In this document: positions 8,814-16,924 of the stretch, in pieces
How positions within the stretch are numbered: the first letter of the stretch is position 1
How the letters are laid out: the number at the start of each line of letters is the position of its first letter
Origin: CAYZUC01 sp964481705
GTDB taxonomy: Bacteria; Bacillota; Clostridia; Lachnospirales; Lachnospiraceae
Length of the DNA stretch: 49,434 bases
Assembly: GCA_964481705.1 (NCBI GenBank)
Contig: CAYZUC010000008.1
Location: 1 to 49,434, forward strand
Direction: 5' to 3'
Made by a program: the position numbers and the translations under genes
The notes under the pieces: model-generated
What the model was told of the DNA's origin: nothing
Database searches by the model: none
The model's input: only the letters and a program-made list of their open reading frames with translations

Positions 8814-8929
8814 GATTATCCCTTTCTTTTCATTTCATCTTTTCGCTGCATCTTTTCATTTTATCTTATCATTGCATGTTTTCGCTTTATAATAGTATGC
8901 TTTCATGTCCATTCTACTGCGCTTATTTT

Positions 8930-9643
8930 CTACTTATTTTTATTTACAATTCTTGTCTCATACAAACCGTTTTCTATGTTGATATAACGAACAAAAAGAG
9001 AAACCTTGTTTTCTTCATTCAGGTTCTCCCATACATTCTTAGTAAAGGTATCAATATCACCTTCTATATCTACAAGTCTGGGCTCTCCCTCAAAGCTTGG
9101 AAGCGGATTCTCATTCTTCTGATACGTATGAATAAAATTGCCTTCTCCGGCAATAGGATTGTAATACGAATAGGTAAAACGATCACAGGATTCCGGATTC
9201 TTATTATGACTCTTTAAAATAGAAAGTGCATAGTTGTAAGCACCATTCTCGATGTGCATAATACCGGAAATTCTAGGAGTGTAATTGGGTGCATCCGGTT
9301 CAAATTCTCTGGTGCGAAGAGCCTGTTCAAAGGTCTGCTGCTGATCCATTAACTCATAAATGGTATCTGTCTGATCACCATTTGTCACAATCGTTTTATT
9401 ACCCAGTACACGTACCGGAGCATAAATAATCAGACTGGGATCTACCAGCTTGGCTGGATCAAAGGCTTCTGTACGAATACCCTCTCCATCCTCTACAAAC
9501 ACACGATTTCTACTGTTCTCACTTCTGCCCATGATAAAATATGCAGTTACCGCATATTTTCCATCCTTGGATCTGCCGATAACAATTCCCCTTCCCGGGT
9601 AAGCATTTTCACTTAGCTGTTTCATCAATGAAAGTTTTTCCAT
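8930..9643 (-). CDS. purO: PurO-type IMP cyclohydrolase
   Basis: A 237-residue protein resembling the archaeal PurO family, which closes FAICAR to IMP and is unrelated to the PurH cyclohydrolase domain. Recognisable features are the N-terminal ENAYPGRGIVIGRS segment, YFIMGRSENSRNR, and the interior SGIMHIENGAY and SYYNPIAGEGNFIHTY blocks. It pairs with the AICAR transformylase 116 bp downstream, together replacing bifunctional PurH for the last two steps of IMP synthesis. The start has AAGGAG 8 nt upstream. A ZTP riboswitch with its own terminator lies in the 5' leader, so ZTP/ZMP accumulation (10-formyl-THF shortage) should turn the operon on. Confidence 0.87.
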   Translation of the reverse strand: MEKLSLMKQLSENAYPGRGIVIGRSKDGKYAVTAYFIMGRSENSRNRVFVEDGEGIRTEAFDPAKLVDPSLIIYAPVRVLGNKTIVTNGDQTDTIYELMDQQQTFEQALRTREFEPDAPNYTPRISGIMHIENGAYNYALSILKSHNKNPESCDRFTYSYYNPIAGEGNFIHTYQKNENPLPSFEGEPRLVDIEGDIDTFTKNVWENLNEENKVSLFVRYINIENGLYETRIVNKNK

Positions 9644-9691
9644 CTTACGTTCTCCTTCCTGTAATCAGGTGATTTGTTGGTATTGTCCGAT

Positions 9692-9797
9692 AAAAAAACC
9701 GTCTGAGTAACCAAACGGTTGCCCAGGCGGTCGGCTTTTCTATTACATCTGTACTCCCTGTGGGTAATCCCACTCATCCGCCAGTCGTACAGAACCT
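9692..9797 (-). promoter_or_regulatory. ZTP (pfl) riboswitch with intrinsic terminator
   Basis: Reading the reverse strand downward from about 9797, the leader has the pfl-motif pattern: an early GACTGGCGGATGAG block, a GTGGGATTACCCAC hairpin and CAGGGAGTACA, then the signature 3' element CCGCCTGGGCA at about 9721-9731. This is followed by a terminator stem CCGTTTG/CAGACGG and seven T residues (9692-9720). It lies directly before purO, whose pathway consumes ZMP, which fits the known ligand. The consensus is recalled, not computed. Confidence 0.85.
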
Positions 9798-9803
9798 GCT
9801 ACT

Positions 9804-9832
9804 AGAATACACTAACAGAAATCAAAATTCAA
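9804..9832 (-). promoter_or_regulatory. Promoter of the riboswitch-purO-AICAR transformylase operon
   Basis: -35 TTGAAT (9827-9832), 17-bp spacer, -10 TATTCT (9804-9809) on the reverse strand. Predicted transcription begins just before the riboswitch aptamer. Confidence 0.6.
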
Positions 9833-9865
9833 CAAAAACTTAACTTTTTCATTTGTCTGATTCCT

Positions 9866-10687
9866 TTATCTCGCACCTTCACGGAATCTCTCCACTGCCA
9901 TTAGCAAAAAGAAAACAAAAATATTACAGATAACGATACTGGCCCCTGTCGGTGTGGAATACTGATAGGATAAGAATAATCCAGCACAGAAGCAGGTGAT
10001 TGATATAATAACAGATGTAATAATAACACTTCGATATCTTTTACATATTCTCATAGCACTAAGGGACGGAAATACGATCAGACTCGAGATCAAAAGTGTA
10101 CCCATCATTCTCATACCAAGTACTACTGTAATTGCCGTAAGAACCGCAATAATCATATGGTAAAAATTACTGTTGGTTCCGGTTGCCTTCGCAAAATTCT
10201 CATCAAAGGTTACAGCAAATATTTTATGGTAAAAAATCAAGAATAATGCAATGACCACAATCGATAAGATAACAGACAAAATAACATCCGTATCGTCCAT
10301 AGCCAGAATACTTCCAAACATATAATTACTGACGTCCATATTCATACCCGTTGTAAGGGAGACTGTCATCACACCTACCGCTAGGGCTCCACTGCACATC
10401 AACGCAGTAGCGGAATCTCCCTTTATTTTGCTGTCATCATTCATACGTAAAAGTAAAAATGCGGCAATAACACAGACTGGAATTGCTACTGACAGTGGTG
10501 TCAGATTGCATGCATATGCAATAGCCAAAGCAGCAAATCCCACATGACTCAAACCATCTCCAATCATCGCGTAACGCTTTAAAACCAAACTTGTACCCAA
10601 TAGTGACGCACAAAGTGACACGAGAATTCCAACTATGACGGCCCTTACCATGAAGGGGTAGGACAGCATCTCAATCATTGTACTCAT
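9866..10687 (-). CDS. znuB: Metal (zinc-type) ABC transporter permease
   Basis: A 273-residue integral membrane protein of the ABC-3 family (ZnuB/MntB/TroC), with about eight hydrophobic segments. The conserved segments YAMIGDGLSHVGFAALA (about 39-55) and TAITVVLGMRMMGTLLISSL with FPSLSA are seen. It translocates a divalent metal, probably zinc or manganese. It is 33 bp downstream of the substrate-binding lipoprotein gene and is the end of that operon. The usual third gene for the ATPase is missing here; a good candidate is encoded at 33903-34628. Start chosen by GAGG 7 nt upstream. Confidence 0.9.
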   Translation of the reverse strand: MSTMIEMLSYPFMVRAVIVGILVSLCASLLGTSLVLKRYAMIGDGLSHVGFAALAIAYACNLTPLSVAIPVCVIAAFLLLRMNDDSKIKGDSATALMCSGALAVGVMTVSLTTGMNMDVSNYMFGSILAMDDTDVILSVILSIVVIALFLIFYHKIFAVTFDENFAKATGTNSNFYHMIIAVLTAITVVLGMRMMGTLLISSLIVFPSLSAMRICKRYRSVIITSVIISITCFCAGLFLSYQYSTPTGASIVICNIFVFFLLMAVERFREGAR

Positions 10688-10720
10688 CTTCTGACCTCAT
10701 TCCATAAAATTCTTTCCTGA

Positions 10721-11716
10721 CTAGTTCAGTGCCTCCTGTAATACCTTCACATTCTCTTCCATTAAATCCATATACGTGGCACCTGCTTCAAAGTCTTCTT
10801 TTGAAATATTGTGAACAGCATTCAGGCACTCACTCTTTGCACCAGTCGCTTCACAGATAGAATCACATACTTTTGTGTTCGATAATTCAATATGAAAAAC
10901 AACTGGTATTTTATCAGCCTTTACTTTATCTGTCAAAAAGGCTATGGTTGAGGCACTTGCATCCGTATCTGTTGAACATCCGGGAAAGGCTGCATAATAA
11001 CTCAGTCCGTAAGCATCTACAAAGTAACGGAACGGAAATCGGTCCCCAAAAATAATCTCTTTTCTCTTACTTTTGTCGACTACCTCCTTGAACTCCTTGT
11101 CCAGCTTTTCCAAGCTTTCAATATATGTTTTTGTATTTGCACGATAATAATCCGCATTGGGCTCATCAATTTCGCACAAGGTATCACAAAGCTTCTTAAC
11201 AATCAGCATGGCATTTCTTGGGGATGTCCATACATGCTCATCATATTCCGGTTCATCGGATTCTTCTTCCTCTTCTTCCGTCATACCACTTACAATCTCT
11301 TCTTCTACTGTTTCTACACAATCCATCAGGGTTACGAGCCTCATATCCTTGGATGTATTTGCTTTCAAAATCGATTCTACCCAGGCATCCGAATCTCCCC
11401 CTACATATACAAATAGCTTGGCTTCATTCACTTCTTTAATATCCTGAGGAGTCGGTTCATAACTATGGCTCTCAGCTCCCGGTGTCAATAGCATCTCAAG
11501 ATCAATCCGGTCGCCGCCAATCTGCCTAAGAAAATCATACTCTGGAAAAATAGATGCTACTACCTTTACTTTTCCTTCCTTCGCTGTCTCTCCCACTGCT
11601 TCTGCCGATGAATTAACACCCGCTTCAGCTCCGGAATCTCCGGTTTTTGTACAGGAACATAAAACTACCATGGTCACTATAGCAACCATACATAGAACTA
11701 ATTTATTTTTTTTCAT
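10721..11716 (-). CDS. znuA: Metal (zinc-type) ABC transporter substrate-binding lipoprotein
   Basis: A 331-residue cluster A-I solute-binding protein. An N-terminal lipoprotein signal (lipobox VLCSC, Cys near residue 22) anchors it outside the membrane. Metal-ligand regions are recognisable: ESHSYEPTPQDI (His), DEHVWTSPRNA (His) and the C-terminal FHIELSN. The third site, usually a His near FGDRFPFRYF, is Asp in this protein, so the metal site differs from classic ZnuA. An acidic loop (EEEEEE... about 147-157) replaces the His-rich loop of many zinc proteins. It is followed by znuB in the same operon. Zinc versus manganese cannot be settled from sequence. Confidence 0.88.
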   Translation of the reverse strand: MKKNKLVLCMVAIVTMVVLCSCTKTGDSGAEAGVNSSAEAVGETAKEGKVKVVASIFPEYDFLRQIGGDRIDLEMLLTPGAESHSYEPTPQDIKEVNEAKLFVYVGGDSDAWVESILKANTSKDMRLVTLMDCVETVEEEIVSGMTEEEEEESDEPEYDEHVWTSPRNAMLIVKKLCDTLCEIDEPNADYYRANTKTYIESLEKLDKEFKEVVDKSKRKEIIFGDRFPFRYFVDAYGLSYYAAFPGCSTDTDASASTIAFLTDKVKADKIPVVFHIELSNTKVCDSICEATGAKSECLNAVHNISKEDFEAGATYMDLMEENVKVLQEALN

Positions 11717-11846
11717 AGCTTCCTCTTTCTATATAAATTTGCGTATTCTTATCTCCGAAGCAGCTCACGACAATCCATCACCTGTCCTTCTTCCGGCAAT
11801 GCTCACTTTGCCGTGCTGTTGTTTCATGAGAACAAAATATGCAAAA

Positions 11847-12152
11847 TCAACGATCCATTCGAACTCTGTCCAAGATAAGTGTTCTCCTCGGAAACATAGA
11901 GTTTTCTATGATGCACTTTCCATATTCGTAGACTGCATAAAGAATGACAGCAGCACAAAATAGCAGTGCTGCTCCCATTTGTCTAATCATACTCTCTGCT
12001 ATATGGATTTCGTGACAAATCGGACATTGAGAACCGGTACATTCATGAATAAAATGACCCGTTTCAAACGTCACATAGTAAATCATAACGAGTATACACA
12101 TGACCGTCAGAACTGCCGCTATCCAACGAAATATCTTTCTATGTTCTGACAC
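11847..12152 (-). CDS. Small two-helix membrane protein with Cys/His motif
   Basis: A 101-residue protein with two transmembrane helices (about 9-29 and 58-78). Between them is an exposed loop with CTGSQCPICHEIH (3 Cys plus 2 His), which looks able to bind a metal. It is the first gene of the transcription unit carrying the zinc-type binding protein and permease, and the start is a GTG with AGGAGG 7 nt upstream. No family is recognised with certainty. A metal-uptake accessory or sensor role is inference from context and the motif. Confidence 0.72.
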   Translation of the reverse strand: MSEHRKIFRWIAAVLTVMCILVMIYYVTFETGHFIHECTGSQCPICHEIHIAESMIRQMGAALLFCAAVILYAVYEYGKCIIENSMFPRRTLILDRVRMDR

Positions 12153-12167
12153 CTTGCAACCTCCTCA

Positions 12168-12257
12168 TGACCTAGTTAACACCAATAAATTCAAACACAT
12201 CTTACTTCGTTTTCCATGTATTCGTCAATAGCAAACGTTACTTCTTATACCTGTTAA
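12168..12257 (-). promoter_or_regulatory. Promoter of the zinc-type operon with two AdcR-like half-conserved boxes
   Basis: On the reverse strand -35 TTGACG (12223-12228) and -10 TAAGAT (12199-12204) are 18 bp apart. Two sequences related to the zinc repressor box TTAACYRGTTAA flank it: TTAACAGGTATA (12246-12257) upstream and TTAACTAGGTCA (12168-12179) just before the ribosome site. Matches are 9 and 10 of 12 by eye. AdcR is best known from streptococci, so the regulator identity is speculative; the promoter is firmer. Confidence 0.45.
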
Positions 12258-12796
12258 TAGCAATCACAGTCCTTCTCATGGTCATCAATAATTCCAATAG
12301 ACTGCAAATAGGAATAAATAATGATCGAACCAACAAATTTCATTCCACGTTTTTTTAGATCCTTTGATACTTGATCCGACAACGGAGAGGTTACGGTAAA
12401 AACATCATCCTCATTCTTAATAATCTTCCCACCAGTAAAACCCCATATATAATCAGAAAATGTTCCAAACTCCTTTTGAATGGAAAGAAAAATCTGAGCA
12501 TTGGAAATAGCGGCTGTAATCTTTCTTTTACTCCGAATAATCTCACTGTTACTCAATAATTCCTCTACCTTATCGTCACCGTACCTGGCTATTTTATGAT
12601 AATCGAAGCCATCAAAGGCTACCCGAAATGCTTCCCTCTTCTTGAGAATTGTTATCCATGACAATCCTGCCTGAAAGGATTCCAAAAGCAGCATCTCAAA
12701 CAACTTCGTATCTTCATAAACTGGAACGCACCATTCGTGATCATGATAATCTATATAGATTGGACTGTTTAAATCTACCCATTTACATCTTTGCAT
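12254..12796 (-). CDS. tag: DNA-3-methyladenine glycosylase I
   Basis: A 180-residue base-excision enzyme that removes 3-methyladenine from DNA. The family signature is complete: RCKW near the start, YHDHEWCVPVYED, LLLESFQAGLSWITILKKRE, and FVGSIIIYSYLQSIGIIDDHEKDC at the end with zinc-binding Cys and His residues. Length is normal. The first possible ATG (12811) and the second overlap the SD; the ATG at 12796 (MQRCKW) has GAGG 6 nt upstream and is chosen. Confidence 0.95.
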   Translation of the reverse strand: MQRCKWVDLNSPIYIDYHDHEWCVPVYEDTKLFEMLLLESFQAGLSWITILKKREAFRVAFDGFDYHKIARYGDDKVEELLSNSEIIRSKRKITAAISNAQIFLSIQKEFGTFSDYIWGFTGGKIIKNEDDVFTVTSPLSDQVSKDLKKRGMKFVGSIIIYSYLQSIGIIDDHEKDCDCY

Positions 12797-12869
12797 TCTA
12801 CACCTCATCATGGTTCATTATTTTTTGAACCTTCATCGAATCTATTCTGGTCTGCTAGTTGCGATTTTA

Positions 12870-13946
12870 TTATTGTTTCTTCTTTCGTATCCCAAATGCA
12901 AGATACCGAATGACCGGAATTCTTGATATCACCTCACAACCAATAATAACAGCTACTATTGTAAGCAAAAGAGTCAGTATATAGTCGCCCAATATCGGAA
13001 TGCCCGCGACACGTGTTACTCCGTATGCGATAATCACCATAAAAGGCATGTGGATTAAGAAAATCGGATAATTTGTCTTCTTCATATATTTCGTAAATGT
13101 ATTCTCAAAATCAAGCCAGCATTGTCCACATCCGAGAATCGCCAGAATTCCGGCCCATGCATAGAAATTGGTAAGAAAACTCTTCAATACGACATCTGAG
13201 CTATAATTAGCTCCTCTATATACCCATACATATATAACACCTGTAATCAATGCTACCACCAATAATGGAAGGTGGTACTTCTTTAATACGGAAAGAATTT
13301 CATCGTGAGAGAGTATATAAAATCCAATTAAAAAGCAAAATAGATAAATTCCTGTACGAAAGACGGTAATCAGAGGCATATTTAACAAGAAAGACGAGCC
13401 CCACAAGGGTAAAACAAGCAAGATTAGAACTATGAAGTTAACCTTACCGCCAAGCTTCCAAAGACTCTCCTTCTTATCAATCAGCAGAATCAATAACAGA
13501 ATCAAGGAAACCAAAAACAACTCCTGTGCAAACCAAAGCGGTCCCTGTCCAATGACGCAAAAAATAAGATATTTCAGAAATCCCGGCGTCTGGTCATTCA
13601 TCATGAACGACATATCACCATAATGACTGGTTACCCAGCCTGTCATCCACCCAAAGAGAAACGTACCGGCTATTGAGGGAACCAGAAGCTTGTCAAAGCG
13701 TTCCTTCAGGAATTGCTTCTTCGTCCTTTTCCTTAGTGCATAGTAAGCACTAATTCCAGCCAGAACAAACATAAGACACATGAACCATGGATATACAAAG
13801 GGAAGTAATAAATCAAAGGCAGGTATTCCTGGTTCCCCCAAATTCTTCACTACTCCTACACTGTTAAACTGATACACCAAATGATACAAAACCACCAGTA
13901 AAACCGTCATCCACCTAATATTGTCGATATAATTCTTTCTCTGCAT
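12870..13946 (-). CDS. Membrane acyltransferase, acyltransferase-3 family
   Basis: A 358-residue protein with about ten transmembrane helices of the OafA/NolL type, which O-acylates surface glycans or other acceptors. The N-terminal signature is seen: YIDNIRWMTVLLVVLYHLV (with the conserved Arg and catalytic-type His). The PLWFAQELF segment after helix four and the C-terminal IFLIHMPFMVIIAY are typical. No glycan genes are adjacent, so the target is unknown. An ATG at 13952 is in frame but too close to the G-rich ribosome site; the third codon at 13946 is better placed. Confidence 0.85.
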   Translation of the reverse strand: MQRKNYIDNIRWMTVLLVVLYHLVYQFNSVGVVKNLGEPGIPAFDLLLPFVYPWFMCLMFVLAGISAYYALRKRTKKQFLKERFDKLLVPSIAGTFLFGWMTGWVTSHYGDMSFMMNDQTPGFLKYLIFCVIGQGPLWFAQELFLVSLILLLILLIDKKESLWKLGGKVNFIVLILLVLPLWGSSFLLNMPLITVFRTGIYLFCFLIGFYILSHDEILSVLKKYHLPLLVVALITGVIYVWVYRGANYSSDVVLKSFLTNFYAWAGILAILGCGQCWLDFENTFTKYMKKTNYPIFLIHMPFMVIIAYGVTRVAGIPILGDYILTLLLTIVAVIIGCEVISRIPVIRYLAFGIRKKKQ

Positions 13947-13988
13947 AACCATTCCCCCAATCCTTTGTAAGTTAAGACCGAAATCCTT

Positions 13989-15428
13989 CTAATGCCTCTT
14001 CCAGTTTATGGGTGAAAACAAAATCAGCATTGGGAATAACTCCAGTCTGCCAGCTAACATATCGAACATAAGAATGAACTTTGCAAAGACGGAGAAAACT
14101 GCATAATTCTTCGTAGGTCCAACCAATGCCATACCTGGTCCGATATTATTTAAAGTAGCCGCTACTGCTGTAAAATTCGTTGCAAAATCCAACTCATCCA
14201 ATCCAATTAGTAAAACCGACATGAACAGAATCGCGAAATAAATAGCAATAAACACATTTGTAGAACGAACCACTTCATGTGCAACACTATGTCCATCCAT
14301 CTGTATCTTCTTTACTCCACGGGGATGAACGATCATTTGCATTTCTTTTTTAATTGTCTTAAACAGGATTACGATACGACTAACCTTGATACCGCCTCCG
14401 GTACTGCTCGCGCATGCTCCAATAAACATCAACAGAATCAGAATCGTCTTGGATAGCTGTGGCCATAGATCAAAGTCGGTCGTTGCAAAGCCGGTCGTAG
14501 TAATAATGGAGCCTACCTGGAACGCTGCGTGAAGGAAAGTCTCTCCGGCATTTGTAAACATATCCTTCGTATTGAAGAAAATAACGATAATCGAAATCGT
14601 AATAATGGCAAAATACCAGCGCACCTCTTCCATGCTGAATGCTGCCTTGAGCTTCTTACGAAGGATGAAAAAGTACATGCCATAATTCACACCACTTAAA
14701 ATCATAAAAATAGTAACAATACACTGAAGCACGTCTGAATAACCGGCAAGACTGTCGTTCTTAATACCAAATCCTCCGGTTCCTACTGTACCGAAGCTTA
14801 TCGTAAGGGCATCAAATAAAGGCATTCCAAATGCACACAACAGAACAATTTCCGTGATCGTAATTACAATATAGATACCATAGAGGATCTTTGCTGTATC
14901 CTTTACTCTTGGAACCAGCTTGTCTACAGACGGCCCCGGGCTCTCTGCTTTCATAAGATTCATATTCGTACCACCAAGCAGGGGCAAAATCGCCATAATA
15001 AACACAAATACACCCATACCACCAATCCAATGGGTAAAGCTCCTCCAGAATAATCCGCAATGACTAAGACTTTCAACATCTGTAAGTATACTGGCTCCGG
15101 TCGTTGTGAATCCGGAGATCGTCTCAAACAACGCATCAACAAAATTTGGTATATCTCCTGTAATAACAAATGGCATGGCTCCCATAATACTCATGAGAAT
15201 CCAGCTCAATGCAACAGCAGTAAAACCTTCCTTTGCATAAATTGACTTATTGACGAGCTTGCGTAGTGTAAGTAAATGACCAACCACAAAGCACACTGCC
15301 ATCATAATCAAGTACGCCCAAACTCCCTTTTCCCTGTAAATCAATCCCACTAAGAAGGGAAGGCTTAAAAAGGCAGCTTCAAATTTCAAAACCCATCCTA
15401 TGATATAAAAAACAACCGAATAATTCAT
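13989..15428 (-). CDS. trkH: TrkH-family potassium uptake membrane subunit
   Basis: A 479-residue K+ translocation subunit with repeated TM-pore-TM units. The selectivity-filter loops are seen as TISGFTTTGASIL, GTVGTGGFG, SIITTTGFATTDFD and ATLNNIGPGMALVG, each supplying a Gly of the filter. It works with the TrkA regulatory subunit encoded 41 bp upstream on the same strand. The two form an operon with a KdpD-like sensor kinase gene before them. Length is typical. Confidence 0.95.
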   Translation of the reverse strand: MNYSVVFYIIGWVLKFEAAFLSLPFLVGLIYREKGVWAYLIMMAVCFVVGHLLTLRKLVNKSIYAKEGFTAVALSWILMSIMGAMPFVITGDIPNFVDALFETISGFTTTGASILTDVESLSHCGLFWRSFTHWIGGMGVFVFIMAILPLLGGTNMNLMKAESPGPSVDKLVPRVKDTAKILYGIYIVITITEIVLLCAFGMPLFDALTISFGTVGTGGFGIKNDSLAGYSDVLQCIVTIFMILSGVNYGMYFFILRKKLKAAFSMEEVRWYFAIITISIIVIFFNTKDMFTNAGETFLHAAFQVGSIITTTGFATTDFDLWPQLSKTILILLMFIGACASSTGGGIKVSRIVILFKTIKKEMQMIVHPRGVKKIQMDGHSVAHEVVRSTNVFIAIYFAILFMSVLLIGLDELDFATNFTAVAATLNNIGPGMALVGPTKNYAVFSVFAKFILMFDMLAGRLELFPMLILFSPINWKRH

Positions 15429-15469
15429 GTTTCATCCCATCTACGCATCTGCCGCGTATCTTTCCTCCA

Positions 15470-16828
15470 CTAATTTTCCAAAATATCCTCAATATCATGG
15501 ATATGATACTGGGTAAGTACAACAACCACAGTATCACCTACCTGAATCATGTCTTTACCACCGGGAATCATGATCTGTCGATTACGCGCTATACAGCAAA
15601 CAAGAATATTCTTTTTCAATTTCAAATCCTCGAGGGGAATTCCTACTACATTCGATTTCTCCTTAATATAGAATTCCAATGCCTCTGCTTTATTATCTTC
15701 CAGGCGATATAGGTTCTCCACATTACTGTTCAGAGAATCATACATCGAGCGTACGTACTGTGTAATATAATCAGCGGTAATGAATCTAGGGTAAATCACA
15801 CTTTCCAAATGTAACTGATTTACAACTCCGCCAAAATTGATACGGTTAATCTTTGTAACAATCTTTGCTTTTGAAGTCGTACTGGCAAACAGAGAAAGAA
15901 CCATGTTCTCTTCGTCCATGTCAGTCAGCGCTGCAAATCCACCCGCTCGTTCCAATCCTTCTTCAATCAACAGACTCTGGTCTGTACCATCTCCATGGAT
16001 AATACTTGCTTGAGGAAGAAGTTCACTGAGCTCTTCACATCGCGCGAAATTAGATTCAATGATCTTTACATCAATATTTTCCGATAGAAGACGTCTGGCC
16101 AGATAATACGCTATCTTGCCCCCTCCTACAATCAATGCATTTGATATACGATTGGTTTCAATCCCAATTTTCTTAAAGAAACCATTTACTTCCTTAGGTG
16201 CTGCAACAATAGCGAGCACATCATTCGCTTCAAATACAAAGTCACCATTCGGAATAAATACCTGATCCTCTCTAGTAACCGTACATACCAGAACATCACA
16301 TTTGAATACACTCTTCAAATCCATGAGCTTATATTTTAGCAGAACAGATTCAGACTTTATGCGAAAATGCAGTAATTCGACTCTACCCTTTGCAAATGTA
16401 TCTATCTTGATTGCAGAAGGAAAACGGAAAATACGTGCAATCTCCATAGCGGAGGCAAGCTCCGGATTAATAATCATACCGAGGTCAAACTCCTTTTTCA
16501 GGAAATCCAGCTCTCCATTGTAGATAGGATTCCTTACTCTGGCAATTGTTTTACATTTGGAAGCTTTTCTGGCGATCACACAGCACAGAAGATTCTGTTC
16601 ATCTGAACCGGTAACTGCAATCAGTAAATCGATCCTTTCGATACCTGCCTCTTTTAAAACTTGATAGCTTACACCATTTCCTACATAACCCATCGCATCG
16701 TAGTCATTGGTGACCTTTCTCACGCGCCCTGCGTCCTGATCCACTACGGTGATGTTATGCTCTTCTCCACTTAGCTGCTCAACAAGGGTGCCTCCTACCT
16801 TACCACAGCCAACAATCATTATCTCCAT
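15470..16828 (-). CDS. trkA: TrkA, NAD-binding regulator of potassium uptake
   Basis: A 452-residue cytoplasmic protein with two TrkA-N/TrkA-C (RCK) pairs. First Rossmann site: IMIVGCGKVGGTLVEQL at the N-terminus; second: ALIVGGGKIAYYLARRL around residue 230. Each is followed by an acidic strand end (VVDQD; IIESN). It binds NAD(H)/ATP and gates TrkH. Start: the ATG at 16828 has GGGG 9 nt upstream; an ATG at 16840 overlaps that site. Its leader has the same layout as several unrelated genes in this window (reported separately). Confidence 0.94.
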   Translation of the reverse strand: MEIMIVGCGKVGGTLVEQLSGEEHNITVVDQDAGRVRKVTNDYDAMGYVGNGVSYQVLKEAGIERIDLLIAVTGSDEQNLLCCVIARKASKCKTIARVRNPIYNGELDFLKKEFDLGMIINPELASAMEIARIFRFPSAIKIDTFAKGRVELLHFRIKSESVLLKYKLMDLKSVFKCDVLVCTVTREDQVFIPNGDFVFEANDVLAIVAAPKEVNGFFKKIGIETNRISNALIVGGGKIAYYLARRLLSENIDVKIIESNFARCEELSELLPQASIIHGDGTDQSLLIEEGLERAGGFAALTDMDEENMVLSLFASTTSKAKIVTKINRINFGGVVNQLHLESVIYPRFITADYITQYVRSMYDSLNSNVENLYRLEDNKAEALEFYIKEKSNVVGIPLEDLKLKKNILVCCIARNRQIMIPGGKDMIQVGDTVVVVLTQYHIHDIEDILEN

Positions 16829-16924
16829 TTCAATCCCCATTCTACACGCATCCTTCTGCGCGTTTTAAGCTAATACAAACTATAAAGACTATTTCATTCA
16901 TGATACCAAGTAATGATTCTTTTA

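Noticed and set aside
8814..8929. Tandem GAAAAGATG-like repeats and a GCGCAGTAGAATGG leader-like stretch between purO and the transformylase gene
   Set aside because: The repeats are short and A-rich, and the peptide that would follow is only 16 codons. Not distinct from low-complexity intergenic DNA.
11720..11830. A possible 20-codon leader peptide and hairpin (CGGCAA...TTGCCG) between the small membrane protein gene and znuA
   Set aside because: No ribosome site, no similarity seen, and no matching antiterminator structure. It could be simple intergenic sequence.
12812..12869. Short hairpin (GGTTCA...TGAACC) between the acyltransferase gene and tag
   Set aside because: Stem of six pairs with no T run, too weak to call a terminator or operator.
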